In this document: one piece after another, positions 24,239 through 31,672 of the stretch
How the letters are laid out: each line of letters opens with the position of its first letter
Numbering within the stretch: the first letter of the stretch is position 1
Assembly: GCA_023402355.1 (NCBI GenBank)
Contig: JAEXCG010000018.1
Location: 1-43,075 of the forward strand
Source: Bacillota bacterium
Lineage (GTDB): Bacteria > Bacillota > Clostridia > Christensenellales > Aristaeellaceae
DNA length: 43,075 nt
Reading direction: 5' to 3'
Notes under the pieces: generated by a model
The model's input: the letters and a program-made list of their open reading frames with translations, nothing else
Told to the model about the DNA's origin: nothing
Database searches by the model: none
Program-made: the position numbers and the translations under genes

Positions 24239-25678
24239 TTATTTGTTCTCCGCCACCCATGCGTCGAGCTGTGCCTGCGCCTCCTCGATCACCGTGCGCA
24301 CGCCCGCCGTCTCCAGTTCGGAGATCAGCTTGGGCAGCACCACGTCCGGGTCGGAGGTGCCGGTGCGCAGCTCGCTCGCGTAGTTATTCCACACCGCGAG
24401 GCAGGCGGCGACTTCCATCTCCACGTTCTCGTCGTTGAAGTTGAAGCCGATGGTGTTGGACACCTGCGCGTCCTCGTAGCTCTTGAACACCTTCTGCCAC
24501 ATCTCGTTGTCGGAGCCTTCGCCTTCCATCGGGCCGATCGCGTACGAGGCCTGCGAGTAGGCCAGGGGATTGTAGTTCTGGCTGCCCTGCTCGGTGCGGG
24601 TCACTGTGCCGTCGGCGTTGCAGGTATAGTGTACGCCCTCCAGGCCGTAACGCAGCATCGTGCGGTAGGGAATGTTGGTGTTGCAGTATTCGATGTAGCG
24701 CAGGGCTTCCTCCACGTGCTTGGAGGCGGCGCTCACCGCCGTCATCGCACCCTGCACGGAGGAGGTCGTGAGGTACGGGCCGACGTAGCGGCTGATCACC
24801 TGGCCGTGGCTCACCTGGCCCTCCCAGATTGATTCCGCGCCGAACCAGCCCTGGCCGGAGCGCACGGGCGAGTACTGCGTGTTGGGGATGCTGTTGGTCG
24901 TGGCGGCATCCGGGTTGATGTAGCCCAGCTCGTACCACTTGTGCATCAGCCGGTAGCGGTCGGTGACGTCGTCCACTTCCAGCGCAAGCTTTACCCGATA
25001 GGCCTCCGGGTCGTCCGCGTCCACGAACTCAGTGCACAGCATGATGTCCTTCATGATCCAGTTGACCTGGTTCTCGTTTGAGTCGGGGCCGTTGCGCTTG
25101 CAGTACATTGGGTAATCGTTCGGGTGCGCGGCCTTGTAGGCGGCAAGGTACGGCTCGATGTCCGCGAAGGTCATCGTCTCCGGAATCGTCATGCCCAGCT
25201 CGTCCACGAACGCGGCGGGGTCCAGACGCCAGAACACCTCCACCGCGTAGTCCTTGAGGATCGGCACGGCGTAGTTGCGCCCGCCCACGGCAGTGGCGTC
25301 CCAGAGCATCTCGGGGATGCTGTCGTAGAGCGCAGGCGTCTGCGCGCGCACCGAATCGGTAATGTCGCAGAAGATGCCGTTGGCGGCGTTGGTGGCGAAG
25401 TCGTTGAACGTGCTGCTGGTGTAGCACAGGTCGAAGTATTCGCCGGAATTTACGATCAGGGAAACCTGATCGCGCGTGACGTACTCAAACTTGACCGTGA
25501 CGCCGATGTCCTTTGCGGACATCTCGTTGAGTTTTTCCGCCACCATTTCCAGATCCTTGGGCGCGTAGTCGGTCGTGTAGAGGATCCAGCGGAGCTGCAC
25601 CGGCTCTTGCGCTTGGGCTGCAGCGCCCATCGAAAGCGCCAGGGCCAGGGTCAGGACGAGGGATAGTAGACGTTTCAT
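24239..25678 (-). CDS. Extracellular sugar-binding protein (ABC, DUF3502 type)
   Basis: Family 1 solute-binding protein, 479 aa, that delivers an oligosaccharide to the LplB/LplC-type permeases encoded just upstream. Residues 1-24 form a signal peptide (LLSLVLTLALALSMG, then AAAQAQE) with no lipobox cysteine, so it would be released or anchored by another means. The mature part is a two-lobe binding fold with segments characteristic of the YtcQ/LplA group (LNEMSAKDIGVTVKFEY, GGRNYAVPILKDYAVEVFWR). The C-terminal DUF3502-like region is present (IGFNFNDENVEMEVAAC). The start follows GGGAGG. A strong hairpin sits after the stop. Confidence 0.93.
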   Translation of the reverse strand: MKRLLSLVLTLALALSMGAAAQAQEPVQLRWILYTTDYAPKDLEMVAEKLNEMSAKDIGVTVKFEYVTRDQVSLIVNSGEYFDLCYTSSTFNDFATNAANGIFCDITDSVRAQTPALYDSIPEMLWDATAVGGRNYAVPILKDYAVEVFWRLDPAAFVDELGMTIPETMTFADIEPYLAAYKAAHPNDYPMYCKRNGPDSNENQVNWIMKDIMLCTEFVDADDPEAYRVKLALEVDDVTDRYRLMHKWYELGYINPDAATTNSIPNTQYSPVRSGQGWFGAESIWEGQVSHGQVISRYVGPYLTTSSVQGAMTAVSAASKHVEEALRYIEYCNTNIPYRTMLRYGLEGVHYTCNADGTVTRTEQGSQNYNPLAYSQASYAIGPMEGEGSDNEMWQKVFKSYEDAQVSNTIGFNFNDENVEMEVAACLAVWNNYASELRTGTSDPDVVLPKLISELETAGVRTVIEEAQAQLDAWVAENK

Positions 25679-25736
25679 GTAGGTACCTCCCGTTTTATTT
25701 TTCAACACGGCTTCGCGCCGTTTTGATTCGCTCGCG

Positions 25737-26654
25737 TCAGCCCTTCACCGCGCCGACGGTCAGGCCCGAGACGAAGTACTTTTGAAAGAACGGATAAGAA
25801 CAGGCGATCGGCAGGACGGAGATGACCACGATGGCCATGCGCACCGTCTCGGAGGGCAGGTTGTTCGCCGTGGACACGATATAGTCTTCCGAGCGGGCCA
25901 GGAAGTCCACGCTCTTCTCGATGCTGACGAGCAGGTATTGCAGAGGATACTTGCTGCGCTCGGAGATATACAGCATCGCCTGATACCAGTCGTTCCAAAA
26001 GCCGAAGGTGAGGAACAGCCCCACGGTCGCCAGCGCGGGCAGCGAGATGGGCAGCACGATCCGCGCGAAGATCTTGAGCTGGGACGCCCCGTCGATCTTG
26101 GCCGACTCGATGATCGAATCGGGCACGGTCGTCGTAAAGAACGTGCGGGTGATGATGATGTAGAACGTGGAGCAGGCGATCGGCAGGATCAGCGCCCACA
26201 GGCTGTTCTTGAGGCCGTAAAGCTGCGTCATGACCATGTAGTTGGCGACCATGCCGCCGTTGAACAGCATGGGGATGAAGACGATCACGGTGTACAGCCT
26301 GCGAAGGCGAAAGCTCCTGCGCGAGAGCGCGTAGCCCATCGTCGCGATCAGGAAGATGCCCACGAGGGTGCCCAGGACCGTCACCGTCACCGAGGTGAGA
26401 AAGCTGGAAAAGATTTCGTCGCGCGTCTGCCAGAGGTAGCTGTAGGTGTAGGTGCTCCACTCGGCTGGCACAAAGCTGTAGCCCCTGGAGACGATGGATT
26501 GCTCCGACGAAAATGAGATGATGATGACGAAGATAAACGGCACGATCGCCGCCAGGGCCAGCAGCACGAACAGCCCGCTGATCGCGGCGTTCGTGCCCGG
26601 GCGCACCCGGTTGAACCGCATCGGTTCCCCCGCCGCCGATTTTCTTCCGCCCAT
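25737..26654 (-). CDS. Sugar ABC transporter permease, LplC/MalG type
   Basis: Inner-membrane permease, 305 aa, six predicted membrane segments starting at about residue 25 (AISGLFVLLALAAIVPFIFV). The EAA loop that docks the ATPase is ESAKIDGASQLKIFARIVLP. The C-terminus (YFVSGLTVGAVKG) is diagnostic of the LplC branch. It is preceded by AAAGGAGG. No ATPase gene is present in this operon; this subgroup commonly uses a shared MsmK-type ATPase encoded elsewhere. Confidence 0.94.
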   Translation of the reverse strand: MGGRKSAAGEPMRFNRVRPGTNAAISGLFVLLALAAIVPFIFVIIISFSSEQSIVSRGYSFVPAEWSTYTYSYLWQTRDEIFSSFLTSVTVTVLGTLVGIFLIATMGYALSRRSFRLRRLYTVIVFIPMLFNGGMVANYMVMTQLYGLKNSLWALILPIACSTFYIIITRTFFTTTVPDSIIESAKIDGASQLKIFARIVLPISLPALATVGLFLTFGFWNDWYQAMLYISERSKYPLQYLLVSIEKSVDFLARSEDYIVSTANNLPSETVRMAIVVISVLPIACSYPFFQKYFVSGLTVGAVKG

Positions 26655-26708
26655 GATTCTTCCTCCTTTATCCCCGCGGCCGGGCCGCCGGGCCGTTTGA
26701 TTCCGGGC

Positions 26709-27662
26709 TCAGAACAGTCCGCTTTCGGGATCGATCTTCTTGACGACCAGGTTGGACAGGACGATCGTGACACAGCCCAGCACGGACTGGAACAGCGCCG
26801 CCGCCGAGGAATAGTTGACGTTGCTGTCGTTCATCAGCGCTTTGTATATGTACACGTCGATCGTCTGCGTCACCGACACCAGGGAGCTGGAGTCGCGCGG
26901 GATGCGGTAAAACAGGCCGAAGTCGGAGTTGAAGATCTTGCCCATCGCCAGGATGAACATGATGGAGATGATGGGCCGCAGCAGCGGCAGCGTGATGTAG
27001 CGCGCCTGCTGGTACTTGCTCGCCCCATCGATCAGCGCGGCCTCGTACATCTCCTGATCCAGCCCGCTGATCGCGGCCAGATAGACCACCATCGAGTAGC
27101 CCGTGCCCTTCCACAGGTTCATGAACACGAGGATGAACGGCCAGTACCCGGGCTCCTGATAAAAGAGCACCTTGCCCTCGCCCATGCCCATCAGCAGGTT
27201 GTTGAAGAGCCCCCTGTCCGTCGCGAGGAAGGCGTACACGAAGTAGCTGACCACCACCCAGGAGATGAAGTGCGGAAAGAACATCGCAGTTTGGCAAAGC
27301 TTGGCCAGCCGCTTGGAATACATCTGCGAGATGAGCAGCGCCAGGGTGACAGGCACGACGACGCCCAGGACGATGAAGATGAGGTTGTAGCCCAAGGTGT
27401 TTAGAAAGACGTTTTTCCACGTGGGCAGGCGAAAGAGGAATTCGAAGTTCTTGAAGCCCACCCACTTGCTGTTGACGAACAGGCTGTACAAAAACCCCTG
27501 CCCCGGCGCCACCTTGTAGTTTTTAAAGGCGATGACGATGCCGAACATGGGCACGTAGCAGATCGCAATATACCAGATCAGCGTGGGCAGGGACAGCCCC
27601 ATGAGCTGCCAGTCGTCGAGCGTCATGCGCTTCTTGCCCGCCCGGGCCAGTCTCTTGTTCAT
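26709..27662 (-). CDS. Sugar ABC transporter permease, LplB type
   Basis: Inner-membrane permease, 317 aa, with six membrane segments and the LplB hallmarks: WYIAICYVPMFGIVIAFKNY near the N-terminus and the EAA loop EAALIDGASKYQQARYITLP. DFGLFYRIPRD and TQTIDVYIYKALM are typical of the group that pairs with DUF3502 binding proteins. It precedes the LplC-type permease by 54 bases and follows the kinase-fold gene by 34. Confidence 0.94.
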   Translation of the reverse strand: MNKRLARAGKKRMTLDDWQLMGLSLPTLIWYIAICYVPMFGIVIAFKNYKVAPGQGFLYSLFVNSKWVGFKNFEFLFRLPTWKNVFLNTLGYNLIFIVLGVVVPVTLALLISQMYSKRLAKLCQTAMFFPHFISWVVVSYFVYAFLATDRGLFNNLLMGMGEGKVLFYQEPGYWPFILVFMNLWKGTGYSMVVYLAAISGLDQEMYEAALIDGASKYQQARYITLPLLRPIISIMFILAMGKIFNSDFGLFYRIPRDSSSLVSVTQTIDVYIYKALMNDSNVNYSSAAALFQSVLGCVTIVLSNLVVKKIDPESGLF

Positions 27663-27696
27663 GCCTTTTCTTCCTTTCTGAGCGTCCCGCCTTCGT

Positions 27697-28650
27697 TTAC
27701 TGCAGACTTGCGATGTAGGGGATCTTCCCCTTCAGGTAGTCCATGGCCATCAACGCGGCGCTCCTGGCCTCCTCCTGCCTGACAAAGACGATACGGCTGC
27801 GCGGATAGTGCGCTTCAAACAGACGGGTGTATTCCTCAAGGTAAGCCTCGCTCTTTGCGAACACGTCGCCCCATACGCCCGAGAGAAATTCCTCCTCCGC
27901 CCCAAAGCCGAGTTTGCGCACGCAGGTCTGCGCGACCGTAAATAGCGCCTGAGCCCCCCGTCTCACGATTTGAAGCGCGGCCTCGTCCCCCTCGCGGGCG
28001 GAGTCGATCACGAGCTGGGAAAGCACGGTGTCGATGGGCCGCCGCCGCAGGGCGCCCGCGCATTCGGTAAGCTTCTCGACGTCCAGGCCGCGAAAGTGCC
28101 TGTCCAGCTTGGCGATGAGAGGCGTGCGCTCCACGCTGCCGTCCAGCCACTGAGAAGCCAGGTGCATGGCCTCCAGCGCGAGCCACTGCGCCGAGCCTTC
28201 GTTGCCCAGGATGGTGACCGAGTAGCCGCCGGAGCGCGTGATCTGCCCCTGCGCGTTCCTGCCCACGGCGATCGAGCCCTTGCCCGATACTGCAAGCACC
28301 CCAAGCCCCTTTGTCGCCGTGTACAGCGCCACGTTGCCGTCATTGAGGCAGAGCACCGGGCAGAGCATGTGCGAGGCGGCGAAGCATTCCGTGACCAGCT
28401 GCTTCGTCTTGGGCGAATCGATGCCCGCCGCGCTCACCAGCAGGCACTGGCACTTCTCGCGGTCGCCGCGAAAGGAAAGCAGCAGCTCGTCGATCATTTC
28501 TGCCGCCCGCCGCTGCGCCACGCCGCGCCCCACGGTCACGTAGGAACACGATCGGGCCCTCACCTCGCCCAGCACGCCGCCGTTCAGGTCCATCGCCACC
28601 GCCGACGTCTCGTCCAGCTTGCTGGATACACCGATCACAAATGTCTTCAT
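27697..28650 (-). CDS. BadF/NagK-fold protein with degenerate kinase motifs
   Basis: First gene of the minus-strand carbohydrate operon, 317 aa, of the BadF/BadG/BcrA/BcrD ATPase family that includes N-acetylglucosamine and glucosamine kinases. The fold is clear (SAAGIDSPKT, LCLNDGNVALY, GNEGSAQWLALEAMHLASQW). However, the phosphate-1 loop, normally D-G-G-x-T, reads IGVSSKLDETSA, and the second loop, normally G-T-G-S, reads SGKGSIAVGR. Compare the intact DVGGTY and SGTGSIAMG of the second family member at 30715-31671. It may therefore be catalytically weak or act as a sensor or regulator. ATG 28650 was chosen after AAGGAGAG. Confidence 0.82.
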   Translation of the reverse strand: MKTFVIGVSSKLDETSAVAMDLNGGVLGEVRARSCSYVTVGRGVAQRRAAEMIDELLLSFRGDREKCQCLLVSAAGIDSPKTKQLVTECFAASHMLCPVLCLNDGNVALYTATKGLGVLAVSGKGSIAVGRNAQGQITRSGGYSVTILGNEGSAQWLALEAMHLASQWLDGSVERTPLIAKLDRHFRGLDVEKLTECAGALRRRPIDTVLSQLVIDSAREGDEAALQIVRRGAQALFTVAQTCVRKLGFGAEEEFLSGVWGDVFAKSEAYLEEYTRLFEAHYPRSRIVFVRQEEARSAALMAMDYLKGKIPYIASLQ

Positions 28651-28699
28651 CGTCTCTCTCCTTGCCGCCGCGGCCGGCGCATCCCCCTTGGTTGCCCCT

Positions 28700-28729
28700 A
28701 TTATACGTTCGCCCTTCGCCACATGTCGA
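28700..28729 (-). promoter_or_regulatory. Promoter of the minus-strand carbohydrate operon
   Basis: TCGACA - 18 bases - TATAAT on the minus strand, about 50 bases before the first gene. A TGATCTTTTCTC repeat copy lies 3 bases upstream of its -35. Confidence 0.7.
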
Positions 28730-28732
28730 GGA

Positions 28733-28744
28733 TGATCTTTTCTC
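28733..28744. repeat. 12-bp direct repeat, copy 1
   Basis: TGATCTTTTCTC, identical to the copy at 28830-28841. It is adjacent to the -35 of the minus-strand carbohydrate operon. Candidate operator. Confidence 0.55.
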
Positions 28745-28829
28745 CACCAATTTGCTCTTTTGGTCGATACTTTCCCTGATTTTGGGCACAATTTACCGCA
28801 TATACACGTTTTTCTTCTATTGTCAAGGC

Positions 28830-28841
28830 TGATCTTTTCTC
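28830..28841. repeat. 12-bp direct repeat, copy 2
   Basis: TGATCTTTTCTC, 97 bases from copy 1 and 23 bases upstream of the -35 of the plus-strand operon. Candidate operator shared by both divergent promoters. Confidence 0.55.
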
Positions 28842-28844
28842 ATC

Positions 28845-28870
28845 TGTCCGTCCGCGATTTCGGATGGACA
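28845..28870. repeat. Inverted repeat over the -35 of the plus operon
   Basis: TGTCCGTCCG and CGGATGGACA form a 10-bp inverted repeat (one mismatch) around a 6-base centre. Its right arm is the -35 of the plus-strand promoter. Suits a dimeric repressor or an autoregulating response regulator. Confidence 0.5.
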
Positions 28871-28892
28871 AAACGCCTGGAGCGTGTAAAAT
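28865..28892 (+). promoter_or_regulatory. Promoter of the plus-strand carbohydrate operon
   Basis: TGGACA - 16 bases - TAAAAT, ending 29 bases before the response-regulator ATG. Confidence 0.65.
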
Positions 28893-28921
28893 GAAAAGCG
28901 CAAACAGGGGGGAGGTGCTCC

Positions 28922-29599
28922 ATGAACCCGATAGACGTGCTCGTCGTCGACGGCGACGCCCACAGCCTGCAGGCCACTCTTGGTATGCTGGGCGCAAAAG
29001 ACAGGTTTCACATTGCGGACACGGCGCGCAGCGGATACGAGGCGGTCGCCAAGGCCTACATCTGCCATCCGCAGGTGGTGCTGACGGAGATCGAGATGGA
29101 GACGCCGCGCGCGGGCCTGCTGGCACTGAGGGAGATCACCGGAGCGCTCAGAAACTGTCGGGTGGTCTTCTACACGTCCGTGCGGGAAGAGGAAACCATC
29201 TGCCGGGCCTTTGCGGACGGGGCGGTCAACTACCTGTTCAAACCCGCCGCCGCGCCCGCGCTCGTCCGCGCGGTCGTTTCGGCCGGGATGGGCGCCTGCG
29301 CCGTTTCCGCGGACGGCGGCGCGACGCTGCTGCGCGATTACCGCAGGCTGCGCCACCTCCATGAAAACCTCTCCAGCCTGCTGCGAATCGCGATGACGCT
29401 GACCCACAGCGAGCTGAACATCCTGCGTCTGCTGGCCGGCGGGATGCAGCCCGGGGAAATCGAGCGCGTGCGCTTCATCGAGCACAGCACGATGAAGACG
29501 CACCTCTCGCACATCATCCGCAAGTTCGATATGGACAGTATCTCGCAGGTCGTCGAGACGCTGCAAGCCTTCAATTTCTTCCAGTTTCTCGACGAATAA
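28922..29599 (+). CDS. NarL-type response regulator with Glu at the phosphorylation site
   Basis: A 225-aa two-domain regulator. The receiver domain (residues 1-125) has the acidic pocket residues D10 and D12, T85/S86 and the conserved K107-P108. The phosphoacceptor is Glu: VVLTEIEM with E56 in place of Asp. The C-terminal LuxR-type helix-turn-helix (LTHSELNILRLLAGGMQPGE, MKTHLSHIIRKFDM) should bind DNA as a dimer. Glu at this site often mimics the phosphorylated state, so the protein may be constitutively active or respond to something other than a kinase; no histidine kinase lies next to it. GGAGG is 6 bases before the ATG. It is the first gene of the plus-strand operon and the likely local regulator. 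Confidence 0.85.
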   Translation: MNPIDVLVVDGDAHSLQATLGMLGAKDRFHIADTARSGYEAVAKAYICHPQVVLTEIEMETPRAGLLALREITGALRNCRVVFYTSVREEETICRAFADGAVNYLFKPAAAPALVRAVVSAGMGACAVSADGGATLLRDYRRLRHLHENLSSLLRIAMTLTHSELNILRLLAGGMQPGEIERVRFIEHSTMKTHLSHIIRKFDMDSISQVVETLQAFNFFQFLDE

Positions 29600-29625
29600 G
29601 GCAAGCGACAGAAAGGATGGTCGAC

Positions 29626-30696
29626 ATGGCAGACAAAATGATGGCCTATTTACGCGCTCAACCAGAGGTCTGGCGCGACATCTTCGCGCACGGCGACGCG
29701 CTGCTCAAGGATTTTGACGAGGCGGTGCGGGACTTTTTTCCCACAAGGGTGCTCGCCATCGGATCGGGCAGTTCGTACAACGCGGCCTGCTGCGTGCAGC
29801 GGATGTATGCGGAGGAGCTGAGCATCCTCCTGCTTCCCTGCGTTCCTACGCAGGCTCGAACCTACCTTGACCTGTTTTCCCCGGAGGATACGCTGGTGCT
29901 GCTGATTTCGCAGTCCGGCGAGAGCACCTCCACCATCGGCGTGCTGAACGAGGTGACGGCCCGGGGCTACCGCAGCGCAGCGCTGACGCAGGAGCTTCAG
30001 TCTACCATCGCCAGGCGCTGCGGCGTCGCGGTCGCGATCGCCTGCGGTGAGGAGAGCGTCGGCCCCAAGACCAAGGGCTTTACGGCCACGGTGCTGACGC
30101 TGCAGCTCATGGCGCTGCACCTGATGCGGCGCGGCGGCAAGCAACAGGCCGCGAAGGCCATCGGTGCGCAGCTCGCCTCCGCGTTCGCGCTCGCCGGGGA
30201 CGCTATCGAACGGAGCGCCGCCTGGGCGCGCCGCATGAGCCCGCGCCTTTGCGCGGCGCCGCATCTGCTCGTCCTCGCGGAGGGCGTAAATCGCCCCGCC
30301 ATGCTCGAGGGGGCGCTCAAGCTGCTCGAAACCCTGTACGTTCCGGCCGTGAGCTACGAGTTTGAGGAATACCTGCATGGAGTGCACTGCACGATCTCGG
30401 AGGGCAGCCACCTGATCCTGATCGTGCCCGCGGACGAAAACCGCGAGCGTATGCTCCGTCTGGCCGCCTTTAACGAGGCGCACGGCGGGGGCAGCTACGT
30501 TATCTCCACCGGCAGTCCAACAGGCTTTGCGGGCGAGCTCTTCCTCAGCGCCGTCCCAAGCGCCTATACCGCCTGCTACGACGTGCTGCTGCCCCTGCAG
30601 GTGGTCAGCGCTCTGATTTCCGCGGACAAGGGGATCAACTGCGACAAGCCCAAGTTCCCCGCCTTCAACCGCGAGCTGGGTACAAAAAACTGGTAA
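29626..30696 (+). CDS. SIS-domain sugar-phosphate isomerase/deglycase
   Basis: Double-SIS protein, 356 aa, resembling the isomerase half of glucosamine-6-phosphate synthase and the FrlB/AgaS group. The first SIS domain holds the sugar-phosphate loop GSGSSYNA and the SQSGESTST motif. The segment SVGPKTKGFTATVLTLQ is typical of FrlB-like deglycases, and EFEEYLHGVHCTI aligns with the GFAT isomerase active-site region. It would act in the cytoplasm on an amino-sugar or fructosamine phosphate. It lies between the response regulator and the kinase, so it probably acts on the kinase product. The start was placed at ATG 29626, 8 bases after AAAGGA. Confidence 0.85.
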   Translation: MADKMMAYLRAQPEVWRDIFAHGDALLKDFDEAVRDFFPTRVLAIGSGSSYNAACCVQRMYAEELSILLLPCVPTQARTYLDLFSPEDTLVLLISQSGESTSTIGVLNEVTARGYRSAALTQELQSTIARRCGVAVAIACGEESVGPKTKGFTATVLTLQLMALHLMRRGGKQQAAKAIGAQLASAFALAGDAIERSAAWARRMSPRLCAAPHLLVLAEGVNRPAMLEGALKLLETLYVPAVSYEFEEYLHGVHCTISEGSHLILIVPADENRERMLRLAAFNEAHGGGSYVISTGSPTGFAGELFLSAVPSAYTACYDVLLPLQVVSALISADKGINCDKPKFPAFNRELGTKNW

Positions 30697-30714
30697 CGAG
30701 AAAGGGTATGTGAT

Positions 30715-31671
30715 ATGGGCTATTTCATCGGGATGGACGTAGGGGGCACCTATGCCCGCCTGAAGATCGTCGACCAGGCCGGGCACGCGCTGCATGAATC
30801 CGAGGGAAAGGGCGGCACCATCTCCTCTGCGGGCCTGGACAAGATGAAGGAACGGTTTAACAGGCTGCTCATGCCCGCGCTGTGCGCCTGTTCACTCTCC
30901 CCCCGGGACTGCCTGGGCCTGTGCCTGGGCGCGTCCGGCATCGATTCGCCGGAGCTGCGCCGCTCGTACGAGGACATTTTGGAGGGATTGGGCTTCGAGC
31001 GGCGCATTCTGCGGGCCTACAACGACTGTGAGCTGCTCCTCTCCCTCTTCTCCGGCCCCTGCGTCGTCCTCATCTCCGGAACGGGCTCCATCGCCATGGG
31101 CAGAACGGGACCGGATGCGCCGGTCTGCCGCTGCGGCGGGTGGAGCTACATCCTCAGCGACGAGGGCAGCGCGCCGTCCATCAGCTTCGCCGCGATGCGC
31201 GCAGTGCTGAAGCACTGGGACGGCCAGCTCTCCTGCCCAGCGCTTGCGGAGCTGTTCGTCCGCGCCACGGGGCTCACGACGCCGCAGGCGTTGACCGCTT
31301 GGTGCCATCAGAACCTACAGCGAAAGGATCTGCTGGCCCGCTTCGCGCCCCTGGTGGAAGAGGCGGCGCGAGCGGGCGAGGCGTGCGCCGAGGGGCTGCT
31401 CAGGGACGCGGCGCGCCAGCTCTTCGCACTCGTCGAGACGACGGTGCGCAAGGCCATGCCGCAGGGACGCTTCTGCGTGCTGCTCTGGGGCAGCGTGCTT
31501 ACGGAAAACGCGTGCGTGCGCGGGGCGCTCTGTCGCCAGCTCGAGCGGGCTTATCCCAACGCGGACATCCTCATGCTCCGCTCCAACGCACTGGATTGCG
31601 CGGTGCAACTCGCCATGGGACGGCCGGCGCAGGGCCTGATGCAATCCCTCTTGGGCGAGGAGGCGGGTTGA
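30715..31671 (+). CDS. BadF/NagK-family sugar kinase
   Basis: ATP-dependent kinase, 318 aa, of the family that contains N-acetylglucosamine kinase and the glucosamine kinase GspK. Both nucleotide loops are intact: phosphate-1 GMDVGGTYARL at the N-terminus and phosphate-2 SGTGSIAMG. The presumed catalytic base lies in AYNDCEL, followed by LSDEGSAPSISF and a C-terminal adenosine segment (LLWGSVLTENACV). It is 18 bases after the SIS gene with a good AAAGGG site. Amino-sugar phosphorylation is the likely role; the exact sugar is unknown. Confidence 0.87.
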   Translation: MGYFIGMDVGGTYARLKIVDQAGHALHESEGKGGTISSAGLDKMKERFNRLLMPALCACSLSPRDCLGLCLGASGIDSPELRRSYEDILEGLGFERRILRAYNDCELLLSLFSGPCVVLISGTGSIAMGRTGPDAPVCRCGGWSYILSDEGSAPSISFAAMRAVLKHWDGQLSCPALAELFVRATGLTTPQALTAWCHQNLQRKDLLARFAPLVEEAARAGEACAEGLLRDAARQLFALVETTVRKAMPQGRFCVLLWGSVLTENACVRGALCRQLERAYPNADILMLRSNALDCAVQLAMGRPAQGLMQSLLGEEAG

Positions 31672-31672
31672 T

